NCBI RefSeq assembly: GCF_018687715.1
Contig: NC_056761.1
Location: 12,565,001-12,629,000 of the forward strand
Source: Carya illinoinensis
Taxonomy: Eukaryota > Streptophyta > Magnoliopsida > Fagales > Juglandaceae
Length of the DNA: 64,000 nt
Reading direction: 5' to 3'
Shown here: positions 43,064 through 56,700 of the stretch, one piece after another
Numbering within the stretch: position 1 is the stretch's first letter
How the letters are laid out: each line of letters starts with the position of its first letter
The notes under the pieces: model-generated
Seen by the model: the letters and a program-made list of their open reading frames with translations, nothing else
What the model was told of the DNA's origin: nothing
Databases searched by the model: none
Position numbers and translations under genes: made by a program

Positions 43064-44730
43064 ATGATTCGGATGCTAAGAATCCCCTCTCTTTCTCTCT
43101 ATACGCCTAAGGTACGGATTCTGGAACTCCATGTCCCTCTGCGTGCAGGCTTGAATATTGATACCCACTTATTTAAAGTGCATGCTCTAAAGAACAAAGC
43201 TTTTGCTTTTGATGCTTGCAGGTGTCATCAGCGTCCTTGTTTGGAGATCTGCTTGTGAATCATGAGCGGTATATCTCCGTGTAACCCTTGTTTTTTTAAT
43301 TCGATTCATTAGGGTTCTAATTGTGATTTATTTCATGAACCCGTCCTTTTTTGTTTGGCGAGCAATGAGAATTTTATTTTAAGAAGCACCTATCAAAAAA
43401 AAAAAAGAATTTTATTTTAAGAAGAATGTCTTTATTGGATTTCAGTGTTTATACTGTGCAACTCTGGAATTTGTATGTGTTTGTTTGTTTTTTTTATATT
43501 AAGATTATTATTATTGTAAAAGAAGGGGTTAATGAGTTTGAGTTCAAGGCTTCTGGATTGTTAGGTGTTTGTGCTTATGCCTGGCTTTACATTTTGATGG
43601 ATTTTATTTCATGGTTGTGAATCACTGTTAAGGTAAAAACAAATACTATTTTTTCATGGTTTCTAAAGGAAGTTTTATGCTGTTAAAAATGAAGAATGAG
43701 TCAGCCATCTAAAACATGTCCTATTTGGCAGATTGGTGCATGTGAAAAACAGGATTTTTGGAACTTTTCATCTTGTCCAAAAGCTAGTTTGGCTTTCAAA
43801 TTCCCAAAAATAGCCCCTTGGACTCGCATGTTAAAGAGTAAAAACTCATTTGGTTATGTTTCTGTTGGCATAAATGTAGAGCTCAGTTAACAATAAATCG
43901 CATTGAATCTACATGCAATTTTAAGATGATTTTTGTGAAAATGTCAAATGTTTTTCTGATTATTTCTAATATTTTACGCCAATATGGCCTTGTACTCTTC
44001 ACCATATGCTCCATGAAGATCACAACTTTTTCAGTTTTGCAAAATGTTTCTTTTGTTCCTGCTTTTTAATTTTATTTTGTCAATGTGAAATTTGTACATA
44101 GTTACAGTTCCAGTATACGAGTAACGGAGATACTTAAGGACCATGTGGGAGTTTCATCAAATAGGAATTCACTTTGTGGATTTAGAACTTTTTGCACTGG
44201 CCAAGGTGTGTGAAGATAATTTAACTATCTTCTACTTCAACTATCAAATGTGATTCCACTCATGATGCAATTTTTATACCAACATCGCTCAAAATTTATA
44301 TGCAGTACAAGGTCCCAGTTCTTTGTCATAATCCAAGGAATTCCATTTTTTTTTATCGGTAATCAAGAAATTTTATTCATAATAATAGGCAAAGCTCAAG
44401 TACAAATAGAGTATACATGAAAAGTACCTAGCTAGAGTTTACATTAATTATAATATTAGCTGACGCTTAATTACGTGGATCAATAAAATCTTTTTACTTA
44501 TAAAAAAAAAAGATATGTTTTGGCAGTTGGCCGTGCTGAAGCCAAATTTGAGTCAATGTCCTCTCCCCAGTTACATCTGAATAGGCTAGATAAGCATGAA
44601 AATTACTTGACGCATATTTTATGGTTGCATGTTTTCAATTGAAAAGATAAATGAATTCACTGTTACTTTTGATTCACACTTCTCAAACAAGAGGAGGAGG
44701 GATTGGAAAATCACTAACTTCCAACAATAC

Positions 44731-44789
<59 letters not shown>

Positions 44790-47700
44790 ATATTCCATAT
44801 TTTCTAGCGAAATGGTGGTTGAAAATCATACATTGTGATTGGATGTCATATATAACATTGAATCTGACTTGACAGGTGGTATGGTTTGCAGCTTTTACTT
44901 TCAAATGATAAGTTTTAGAAGTGAAGTATTTGTTTTGGATTTACATTAATTAGTGGCTTGGATAATAGTTTGGAGTTATTTTAATCCCCTCACTTTTCCC
45001 ATCAATGGCTGTTATTATTCAAACTCTTTTGCCTCATTATCTACATTGGATTCTTTCCCATGCAATTGTCATCTACTCGGATTGAAGACCTCCTTAGGAC
45101 TCCTTTGGCACCAATTTTGATGTGAGAGTAACCATTTATCTTTTCTTAATAGCCTATGAAAAGTTGAATGAAGCTACGAGAAGTTATGAAAACTTGTTAT
45201 GTTAATAAAACATATAAGAAGAGGGTGGAGGGTTTTTAACCAGTACATTAAGTTTCAACTGGGTGTGGGATCGATGATCAAATTCTGGGGAGATGTTTGG
45301 TGTGGCAATAGGGCTTTACAAGACCTGTATCCTTCTCTTTTCCAGATTGCAAGAGACAAGGATGCTGCAGTGTCAGAGATCATGGAGATTTCGGGGGGAC
45401 AGATACTTTGGAACATTGATTTTAGTAGGGCAGCACAAGATTGGGAAATAAGCAGCTTTGCAGATTTCTATGGACTCTTATACTCTATAAGACCAAACAA
45501 GCAACAAGAGGATGTTATGTGGTGGACTCTATTAGGTAAAGGTGTTTTTTCCGTTCGTTCTTTGTATTAGGCCCTGACCCAAGAGCCCAATACTCAGTAC
45601 CCCTGGAGGAAGATCTGGAGACACAAGGCACCTCCCAAAGTTTCTTTCTTTGTATGGACTGCTTCTCTAGGAAAGATTCTCACCATTGATAACTTGAGGA
45701 AAATGATGATTATCATTGCAGATTGGTGTTGCATGTGTAGAGGAGAGGGAGAGTCGGTTGAGTATCTCCTTTTGCATTGTGTTATAGCTAGGTTTCTATG
45801 GAATGAGGTTTTTGCTTGAATGGATATGGCCTGGGTTATGCCGAAGACAGTGGAGACAGTTCTAGCTAGTTAGTCAAATATAAGAGGCAGGCAACCAATT
45901 AAAGAAATTGGGAGGAGGATCCTTCTATGCATTATGTGGTGTTTGTGGCAGGAGCGCAATGAGCGGAAAGACCAAGAGAGATCGATGGAGGAGCTTAAAC
46001 TTTTATCTTTTAGAACTCACCTATGGGACATATGGTTTTACTCAAAACCGAACTGCTCTGAAACTTGACTTACCATGAACTTGCTTTGAAACTTGACTTA
46101 ACATGAACGTGATCTAAAACTTATTCTTTAACTGTTTAAATACATACTCCACAGTTGTTGTGGCTCCATGTATTCTACGTGTCACAATTGCTGTGTCTCA
46201 CGCAGTGTATGCATCACAATTGATGTAACCCCATACTTCGTGTGCTATAGTTGTTATGGACCCCACGGAACTGAATGTGGCTCCATCGGCGTTAGTGCCT
46301 GGTGCGCCCCGGTGACTAGCTAGTTAGGTCCCCACCCGCTACCCGTTGACAGTATTTCGTCAATTTAGAAGATTTCACACTTATTTAAACACTCAAGCAT
46401 GAACAAAAGAGTTTCACTAGGATATTACCCTATCCTAGCACTTAGGGTCATGATTGACATGAATAACTTGACTGTTCTTGAAATACAAACACTGTACTCA
46501 AGATGAGACGTGAATGAAATACAAAATGACATAAATCATGACGTAACATAACGTGACTTGAACATAACTTGAAAGACATGACTAACTTGATATAGAACAT
46601 TTCGTAACATGACATAAACATGTAACACACAATATTTCATAACATGGTATCACATGTAATGGAAAACACACTTAACATGATATACTTGTAAAAGTGAACA
46701 TGACATGACATACATGTAACAGGTGGCATATTTAACATGATGTACTTGCAATGTATAGTAATAAGTGACAGAATATCTTGTATAACAGATGAAAACTCAT
46801 AGCAGAATAAATTTTGTATAACAGATAAATATGTGATAACTTGGTATGACATGACATGTTATACATACACTGTAGTTTCTTTACTGAACACATACATAGT
46901 AAACTGCTAGTAAGTCAAAAGCTAACTTACCTCGATCTTTGCATTTCTTATGAAAGCTCAAGCGCTATCACGAAGAACTGTAATTAGTGATTCTAAAAGT
47001 TAGAACTAAATCACTAGTAATTTGAAATATGGAAAAATACTAACTTAAGAATAAAATTTTTATTTTACCCTCTATATGTGCGAGAATGACCATTTTACCC
47101 CTAACTAAGGGTTTTGCATGCTAACTCCAAAAGTCACCAAAATTTACATGTCTCATGTAAATTTTATCCTAAACTCAAATATCAATTTATAAAAATTTTA
47201 AACTAATCACAACTATTAAAATTCCATAGGGCCGAAATTCCCATGTTATTTCTATTGATTTTTGTTTTTAACTTGTTTTGATTAACCTTTTGATCTATGA
47301 TTTATAAAGATGTGATTTTTAAACCAAACCATCACATGATTTAAAAAGATGTCCTAAAACATATATAAGCTTTTAATTCAAGATCACATGGTTAAATATT
47401 AACCAAAACATAAATTGAGCCAATAACATACACACTTTGGCCTATCCAAAGATCTCTTCGTATAATATTTCATATTTTTGAAACTAATATCAAATATCTT
47501 CAAAATAATATTCTAACATGTATATAAGAGGCTTAGGATCCTCCAATAAAATTATCAAAGCCATTGGAATAGGTTTAAACCACCAAAGATTTAAACTTTC
47601 TCAAAACAGAAACTATTTTTCCTCTTCCAGTTTCTAAATTTCTAGATCTAAGAAAATATTTCATCAAAACCTTTAATCATGCAACAAATCCCCAACAAAT

Positions 47701-50700
47701 AATCATATACACAGGTTAACAATACTTCATAAAAATTTCGGACCAAGATCTATCCATTAGCTTAGTTAAAAACTCCAAAATACAACATATTTTTCAGTTT
47801 ATCTTTCAAAATGATCTTTTTAGAATTTAAACAATATTTGATTGACCAAATGATTTTCAAATAGAACAATTAAGCTATTCACGTAAACTAGACTAAAAAA
47901 GGAATAACTTGTATGAAGGAGACTTTATGATAAAATGCTTACAAAAACTTCGAAATGAGCGTGCAAAAGAATACTTAAAAGCTGTCCGAGAGAGTGTTTG
48001 GTGTTCTTTCAATGAAAAGTGTAAAGGAAGATGATTTCGTGGGGAGTGGGCTGGAGATATTTATGCATAAGATATGAAAGAGGATGAGGCTGAAGTGAGA
48101 GTTGAGTGTTGGCCTTTCTTATCCAATAATATCCATAAAAATCAGCTCAAGATATTTTCTAAAGGTGGAGTGTAGACTTGGAAGAGTGAGGTAACTTTTT
48201 TACTTTTCCTTTCTAGAATCTTCTAAGCCCTCTTGAAGACATATGATCAGTCATGTGAGGATGCAATTACTTGGCCAAAATCAATGCTAAAGTGTCCAAT
48301 TTCGTGTGCCTTAATAGGTCTAAATCGAATGGCTTCAATTCGGGATATTAAGAGGGTTTGGGTTGCTATCAAATCCAAATCTAATTTCTCTTGATCCAAG
48401 TGTCTAATACTATACATCATGTGTGGCTAAGATCTTTCCATGTGTCAAATTAAAACTTTTCTAACTTAATTTGGACATTCTACATTGTGATTTTAAAACT
48501 ATTGCACATGATGCGCTTATCGATGTTACTAATCACTCCGAAAAAGTGCATGATAAACTTAGTATCGAAAAATCCTAAATATTCATATGAAACTACAGTG
48601 AAAATCGTTTATAAAAAAAGAAAGCCCCAAAGTGACCTTACAAATAAAATCACAGTTTCGAACAGGCGTTTCGTCCGAAAATATGAAAAAGAGTTATTGC
48701 GCCATAAGATCTTAAATAATCCATCGAGTCTAATGGCACAAATCATAACACATTTTGACACTTTTAACTATCTCTAATAATCAAAAACACATTTCTGATA
48801 TCATGGTATGTAATAATACTAACTATGTGGTTAAACTAAAATCTATACGATTAATAGATTCATGAAAACTTATGGAGTCTTCACGAGATTCCTAAAGCCA
48901 ATAGATAAAAAAAAAAAAAAAAAATTGTCCTTGAAATCAACATAAGTAACAAACTAAGAGTTAAGGAGACATGTTGCCTACGAACCTACTTTCACAGTCT
49001 AAAATGTGTGTACGATGATGCTCCAAGCATTCCATTTCTTGCCAATACAAAGTTAGTTCCTTATCCAATTGAGCAAGTCGAATCTTTCGACGTTTCTCCT
49101 GCATTTCACGCACTCGTTGTGCGGAAAGGGTAGATTTTTGTGCAGTCTTGTCTTGCCGTGCCATAGAACTGCAAAAGAATACAATCAAGATAGAGAAAAA
49201 TCTACAACATGCACATTGAAGAATGATCTACAACATTCTAAAATGGGCACACATATACTTTATTGATATCCAAACAAAGATGTACATCATCTGATATAGT
49301 CAATCATGTACAGGTGAACCACAAAATATCAACTAAGTAAGAACCAAAACAACTCTACAAGACTGAATTTAGATGTCAAATAACTGGGGGTACTTGGCTC
49401 GCATATCAACTTCCTTCTCTCAAGTCGCCTCTTGAATATTATGATTTTGCCAAAGTACTTTGACTAATGGGATCTTAAGGTTCCGCAACTCTTTATCTTT
49501 CAGGTCAATAATTTGCATCGGCTTCTCTTCATAGGTCAAGTTGGATTGTAAAGGTATACTATCGAGATCCACTACTATTGATGTATGATTCCCAAAACTC
49601 TTCTTTAAAGAAGACACGTTGAAAACATCATGAATTCCATGGAACTCAGTTGAGAATTCCAAACGATACTCAACTACTCCCACTTTCTCCACTATCTCAT
49701 AGGGTTCTACGTATTTCAGACTTAACTTGCCTTTCACTCCGAAACGACTTACTCCTCTCATAGGAGATACCTTCACATAGACTCAATCTCCAACCTTAAA
49801 ATCTTTATTCCTCCTTCGATTATCAGCGTAGCTCTTCTGTCGACTCTGTGCTATTTTCATCCTTTCTTTAATCAAATGAACTTGGTCATTTATCTCTTGC
49901 AAGACTTCTGGTCCAACTACTTTACTTTCTCCTGCTTCATTCCAATATAAAGGTGATCTACACTTTCTACCATATAAGGTTTCATATGGTGCCATTTGAA
50001 TAGTGACCTGGAAACTATTGTTATAAGCAAATTCTACCAAAGGTAGCTGCTTCTCCCAACTCCATTTGTAATCCAAAATACAGGCTCTTAGCATATCTTC
50101 CAAAGTTTGAATCGTCATTTCTGTCTGCCCATCTGTTTGTGGGTGGTACGCACTACAAAACCTCAAACTAGAGCCCATCGACTCTTGTAAACTTTTTCAG
50201 AAGCGTGACGTAAAACGAGGGTATCTATCTGATACGATCGTCTTAGGCACTCCATGCAATCTGATAATCTCTGCTATGTAAATTCTCATCAATCTTTTTA
50301 GAGAATCTGTATTCTTGATGGGTATGAAGTGAGTACTTTTCGTCAAACGATCAACTATTACCCAGATAGTAGTTTTTGCTCTTAAGATTTGGAGACATTA
50401 TTTGTATGGCGAGAAATGTGAAGTCTTCACGGATCACAAAAGTCTAAAGTATCTGTTTGAGCAGAAGAATCTTAATATGAGGCAAAGAAGATGGTTGAAA
50501 TTAATCAGCGACTATCAGTGCGACATTAAGTATCATCCTAGAGAGGCCAACGTGGTAGCTGATGCTTTAAGTCGCAATAGCAGACTAGAAACTTCATCTG
50601 TTCCGTCATCAGAAGTAAATTCCCTCTTATATAGTATGAGAAAACTGTTAATTAGAAACCGTAGTCAAGAAATCATGTTGACTATAATCCAAGAATTCAT

Positions 50701-53700
50701 TCAATTGGACTGGAAAGGACTGAAAGACTGTCAAAAGAAAGACAGTAAACTTGTGGAAGTTGTAAAAAAAAATCGAGAAGTCAAAAGGACCATTGGACTT
50801 TAGCCTCAAAGAGGATGAGACTCTGTATTATAAGGACCGAAGAGTCATTCTAGCAGACAAAAAGGAAAAAGTACTAAAAGAAGCTCATAAAACACCTTAC
50901 ACTGCTCATCCTAGTAGTACAAAAATGTATCAGGATTTGAAACAGCTTTTTTGGTGGGAAGGAATGAAGAGAGACGTAGCAGAGTTTGTGAACAAGTATT
51001 CTTTCTGTAGATTAGTAAAAGCAGAACACCGAAAGCCGGCCGGTAAATTTCAATCATTGCCAATCCCGGAATGGAAATAGGAGGATATTTTGATGGATTT
51101 TATATTGGGCTTTCCAAAGACCTCAGGCGGAAATAATACTATCTGAGTAATAGTTGATCGTCTGACGAAAAGTGCTCACTTCATACCCATCAAGAATACA
51201 GATTCTCTAGAAAGATTGAAGAGAATTTATATAGCAGAGATTGTCAGATTGCATGGAGTGCCTAAGATGATGTGTCAGATAGAGACTCTTGTTTTACGTC
51301 ACGCTTCTGGAAAAGTTTATAAGAGTCGATAGGTTCTAGTTTGAGGTTTAGTAGTGCGTACCACCCACAAACAGATGGGCAGACAGAAAGGACGATTCAA
51401 AATTTGGAAGATATGCTAAGAGCCTGTGATTTGGATTACGAATAGAGTTGGGAGAAGCAACTACCTTTGATAGAATTTGCTTATAACAATAGTTTCCAGG
51501 CCACTATTCAAATGGCACCCAATGAAGTCTTGTATGGTAGAAAGTATAGATCACCTTTGTATTGGAATGAAGTATGGAAAAGTAAAGTAGTTGGACTAGA
51601 AGTCTTGCAAGAGATAAAAGACCAAGTTCACCTGATTAAAGAAATGATGAAAACAGCAGAGAGTCGACAGAAGAGCTACGCTAATAATCGAAGGAGGAGC
51701 ATAGATTTTAAAGTTGGAGATTAGGTCTATATGAAGGTATCTTCTATGAGAGGAGTAAGTCGTTTCGGAGTGAAATGCAAGTTAAGTCCGAGATACGTGG
51801 GACCCTATGAGATAATGGAGAAAGTGGTAATAGTTGCGTATCGTTTGGAATTGCTAACTGAGTTCCATGGAATTCATAATGTTTTCCACGTGTCTTCTTT
51901 AAAGAAGAGTTTTGGGAATCATACACCAATAGTAGTGGATCCCGATAGTATACCTATACAATCCAACTTAATCTATGAAGAGAAGCCGATGCAAATTATT
52001 AACTTGAAAGATAAAAAGTTGCGGAACCGTAAGATCTCATCGGTCAAAATACTTTGGCAAAATCATAATAATCAAGAGATGACTTGGGAGAAGGAAGTTG
52101 ATATGCGAGCCAAGTACCTCCAGTTATTTGACATCTAAATTCAGTCTTGTAGAATTGTTTTGGCTTCTACTTAGTTGATATTTTGTGGTTCACTTGCACG
52201 GGATTGACTATATCAGATATTGTACTTTTTTGTTTGGATATCAATAAAGTATATGTGTGCCCATTTTAGAATGTTGTAGATCATTCTTCAATGTGCATGT
52301 TGTAGATTTTTCTCTATCTTGATTGTATTCTTTTGCAGTTCTATGGCACGGCAAGACAAGACTGCACAAAAATCTACCCTTTCTGCACAACGAGTGCGTG
52401 AAATGCAGGAGAAACGTTGAAAGATTCGACTTGCTCAATTGGATAAGGAACTAACTTTGTATTGGCAAGAAATGGAATGCTTAGAGCATCATCGTACACA
52501 CATTTTAGACTGTGAAAGTAGGTTCGTAGGCAACATGTCTCCTTAACTCTTGGTTTGTTACTTATGTCAATTTCGAGGACGGAATTTCTTTTTAGGGGGA
52601 GTTTGTAATAGCCCACTAGAAATTCAATGGTAAAATTTCTGTTAGCTTTAGGAATCTCATGAAAACTACATAAGTTTTCACGAATCTATTAATCGTATAA
52701 GTTTTAGTCTAATCACATAGTATTATTACTCATTATGGTATCAGAAGTGTGTTTTTAATGTATAGTATTTGACACTTGGATCAAGAGAAATTGGATTTGG
52801 ACTTTGATAGCAACCCAAACCCTCTTAAAATCCCAAATTGAGACTTATTTGATTTAGGCCCACGAAATTGGGCACCTTAACATTGATTTTGGCCAAGTAA
52901 TTTTATCCCTCACATAGTTGATCAGATGTCTTCAAGAGGGCTTAGAAGGAGAAAGTAAAAGAGTCACCTCACTCTTCCAAGTTTACACTCCATCTTTAGA
53001 AAATATCTTAAGCTGATTTTTGTATATATTATTGGGTAAGAAAGGCCAACACTCAACCCTCACTTCAGCCTTATCCTCTTCCATATCTTGTGCATAAATA
53101 TCTCCAGCCCACTCCCCACGAAATCATTTTCCTTTACATTTTTCGTTAAAAGAACACCAAACATTTTCGGACAGCTTTTAGGTGTTCTTTTGCACACCCA
53201 TTTTGAAGTTTTTGTAAGTGTTTTATCATAAAATCTCCTTCATACAAGTTGTTCCGTTTTTAGTCTAGTTTATGTGGATAGCTTAATTGTTCTATTTGAA
53301 GATCATTTTGTCAGTCAAATATTGTTTAAACTCTAAAAAGATCATTCTGGGAGATAAACTGGAGAATATGTTATATTTATGAGTTTTTGACCAAGCTAAT
53401 GGATAGTAGGGGTAGGCAGCAGGGGCCCGGCCTATCCGGCCCCCGCACCGCACATGCCGAGGCAGGGTCCCCCGCCCCGCATGCAATACACTAAGCGGGG
53501 GGCGGGGGGCGGGCAGGGCTCAACCCCGCCCCGCTTTTCCCCCACCCCGCACTTTATACTTATATTTATAAATATATATATTTATATTTTACAAATTGTA
53601 TATATATAAATATATATTACAAATTGTTAAACTTGTTCACAAGAGTCACAAGAGAGTGAGACTTGTTCATCACAAGATTGCATATGGCATGGGCACCCTA

Positions 53701-56700
53701 AACCACATTTATATAGAACTCCAAAGCCATACAAGAGTTGTTAAGTCCCACATTACTTAACAACTCTTGTATGGCTTTGGAGTTCTATATAAATGTGGTT
53801 TAGGGTGCCCATGCCATATGCAATCTTGTGATGAACAAGTCTCACTCTCTTGTGACTCTTATGAACAAGTCTAATAAATTTAAAAATTAGTAACATAATT
53901 TTTATGTTATTAGTTTTTAAATTATTATATATAAATTTTAATTTACGATTTAATTATATAATAATTTGGGTTTAAAAAAAATATTTTTAGACAAGTTTTT
54001 TTAAGCCCATTAGAACAGTGTTCTTGAAGTGGATGGGGTGCTAGCCCCGCCCCCGCCTCCAGGGGTGGGGTGCTGGATGAAATTTTCATCCCCCGCATAT
54101 GGGGTGCGGGGAAGGGGTGCGGGGAAGGGGTGCCCCCGCCCCCGCATATGCAGGTAGCACCCCTAATAGATAGATCTTGGTTCGAAATTTTTATGAAATA
54201 TTGTTAACCTTTGTATATGATTATTTGTCGAATCACTAATTACAGTTCCTTGTGATCGTGCTTGAACTTTCATAAGAAAAGTGGAGATTGAGGTAAGTTA
54301 GCTTTTAACTTACTAGCAGTTTACTATGTAAGTGTGCTAAGTAAAGGAACTACGTGTTACCCCGATCTCTGCATTTCTTATGAAAGTTCAAGCGCGATCA
54401 CGAGGAATTGTAATTAGTGATTCTAAAAGTTAGAACTAAATCACTAATAATTTGAAATATGGAAAAATACTAATTTAAGAGTAAAATTTTCATTTTACCC
54501 TCTACATGTAGGAAAATGACCATTTTTCCTAACTTAAGGATTTTGCATGTTAACTCTAAAAGTCACCAAAATTTACATGTCTCATGTAAATTTTATCCTA
54601 AACTCAAATATCAATTTAGAAAAATTTTAAACTAATTACAACTATTAAATCTCCATAGGGCCGAAATTTCCATATGTTATTTCCATTGATTTTTGTTTCT
54701 AACTTGTTTTGATCAACATTTTGATTTATGATTTATAAAGATATGATCTTCAAACCAAACCATCACATGATTTAAAAAGATGTCCTAAAACATATATAAG
54801 CTTCTAATTCAGGATCACATGGTTAAAAATTAACCAAAACATAAATTTAACCCAGAACATCCACACTTTGGCCTATCTGAATATCTTTTTGTATAAAATT
54901 TCATATTTTTGAAACTAACATCAAATATCTTCAAAATAATATTCTAACATGTATATAAAAGGCTTAGGATCCTCCAATAAAATTATCAAAGCCATTAGAA
55001 TAGGTTTAAACCACCAAAGATTTAAACTTTCTCAAAACAGAAACTGTCTTTCCTCTTCCAGTTTTTAAGTTTCTAGATCTAAGAAAATCTTTCATCAAAA
55101 CCTTTAATCATGCAACAAATCCTCAACCAATAATCATATACACGTTAACAATACTCCATAAAAATTTCGGATCAAGATCTATCCATTATCTCAGTAAAAA
55201 ACTCTAAAATATAACATATTCTTCAGTTTATCATCTAGAATGACATTTCTAGAGTTTAAACAATATTTGACTAACCAAATAATCTTCAAATGGAACACAT
55301 AAGCTATCCACGTAAACTAGACTAAAAAAGAAACTTGTATGAAGGAAAATTTATGATAAAGCACTGATAAAAGTTTCGAAATAGGTGTGCAAAAGAATAC
55401 CTAAAAGTTGTCTCCAAGAGTGTTTGGTGTTCTTTCAATGAAAAGTGTAAAGGAATATGATTTCGTGGGGAGTGGGCTGGAGATATTTTTGCACAAGATA
55501 TGTCAAGAATTTAGATGTCAAAAATTTTACTAGCAGTTTACTGTGTATGTGTTAAGTAAAGGAGTTACAGTTTATGTATATGTGTTATCATATATGCCAT
55601 GTCATACCAACTTATCACATATTTATCTGTTACACAGAATTTATTTTGTCATGAGTTTTCATCTGTTACACAAGATATTCTGTCACTTATTACTATACAT
55701 TGTAAGTACATCATGTTAAATATTTCATCTATTACATGTATGTCATGTCATGTTCACTGTTACAAGTATGTCATGTTAAGTGTATTTTCCGTTACATGTG
55801 ATACCATGTTATGAAATATTGTGTTACATGTTTTTGTCATGTTACGAAATGTTATATATCAAGTTAGTTATGTCTTTCAAGTTATGTTCAAGTCACGTTA
55901 TGTTACGTCAGGCCTTATGTCCTTTCGTATTCCAGTCATGTTTCGTCTTGAGTACAGTATTTGTATTTCGAGAACAGTCAAGTCAAGTTATTCATGTCAA
56001 TCATGACCCTAAGTGCTAGGATGGGGTAATATCCTAGTGAAACTCATTTGTTCACGCTGGAGTGTTTAAATAAGTGTGAAATCCCCTGAGTTGACGAAAT
56101 ACTGTCAACGGGTAGCGGGTGGGGACCTAACTAGCTGGTCACCGGAGCGCACTAGGCACTAATGCCGATGGAGCCACATTCAGTTTCGTGGGGTCTACAG
56201 CAATTGTGGCACGCAAAGTATGGGGTCACAGCAATTGTGACCCATATACTGCGTGAGACATGGCAATTGTGACACGTAGAATACATGGGGCCACAATAAC
56301 TGTGGAGTATGTATTAACGCACTCACAGCTGGTTCAGATACCTAGTTAAGGCATTAGAGTTGTGTACTAACCTTGCCATTCTTTGATCAATATAATTTAT
56401 TTATTTATCAAAAAATAAAACATAGATATGCTTGAGATAGAAGTTGCCTCTATTGCCTACTGCATGTGCTGTCCTCTTGGCCTAACGGGATACATGGTCA
56501 TTAGATGCTATAGGGCAATACATGCCAACTTATTTTTGTAGCTTCTAAATCGATCAATTTTACTTTTTGTATTTCAATCTTGCCCAAACATAGAGGCATA
56601 CTAGTTTATTTTGGTTTTTTTTTTTTTAATTTATTTTTTTTATTAATATTTGTCTTGTATATGTCCCTAGACTATGGCATAGGTGCTGCTCTTGTATATG

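Larger units (their letters stand above)
46056..50365 (-). mobile_element. Tekay-like chromovirus, inverted 5'-deleted copy
   Basis: On the minus strand, from 50365: integrase core, integrase C-terminal and chromodomain region (to 49369), a small post-pol ORF (49164-48961), then LTR sequence from about 48907 to 46056. Everything upstream of the integrase core (gag, protease, RT, RNase H, 5' LTR) is gone. The purine tract and first bases of the LTR are replaced by an A-run (48908-48925). The outer end of the LTR is also missing, about 590 bases by comparison with the solo LTR. Confidence 0.85.
50366..56314 (+). mobile_element. Tekay-like chromovirus, 5'-deleted copy with 3' LTR
   Basis: Plus-strand copy of the same family. 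It starts abruptly within RNase H (50366), continues through integrase and chromodomain region (to 52138), the small post-pol ORF (52343-52546), the purine tract AGGGGGA (about 52594-52600) and the LTR from TGTAATAGCCC at 52604. The LTR carries a hAT MITE (53407-54165) and an internal inverted segment (54354-55500), and breaks off at 56314 after one hairpin unit. Confidence 0.85.
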
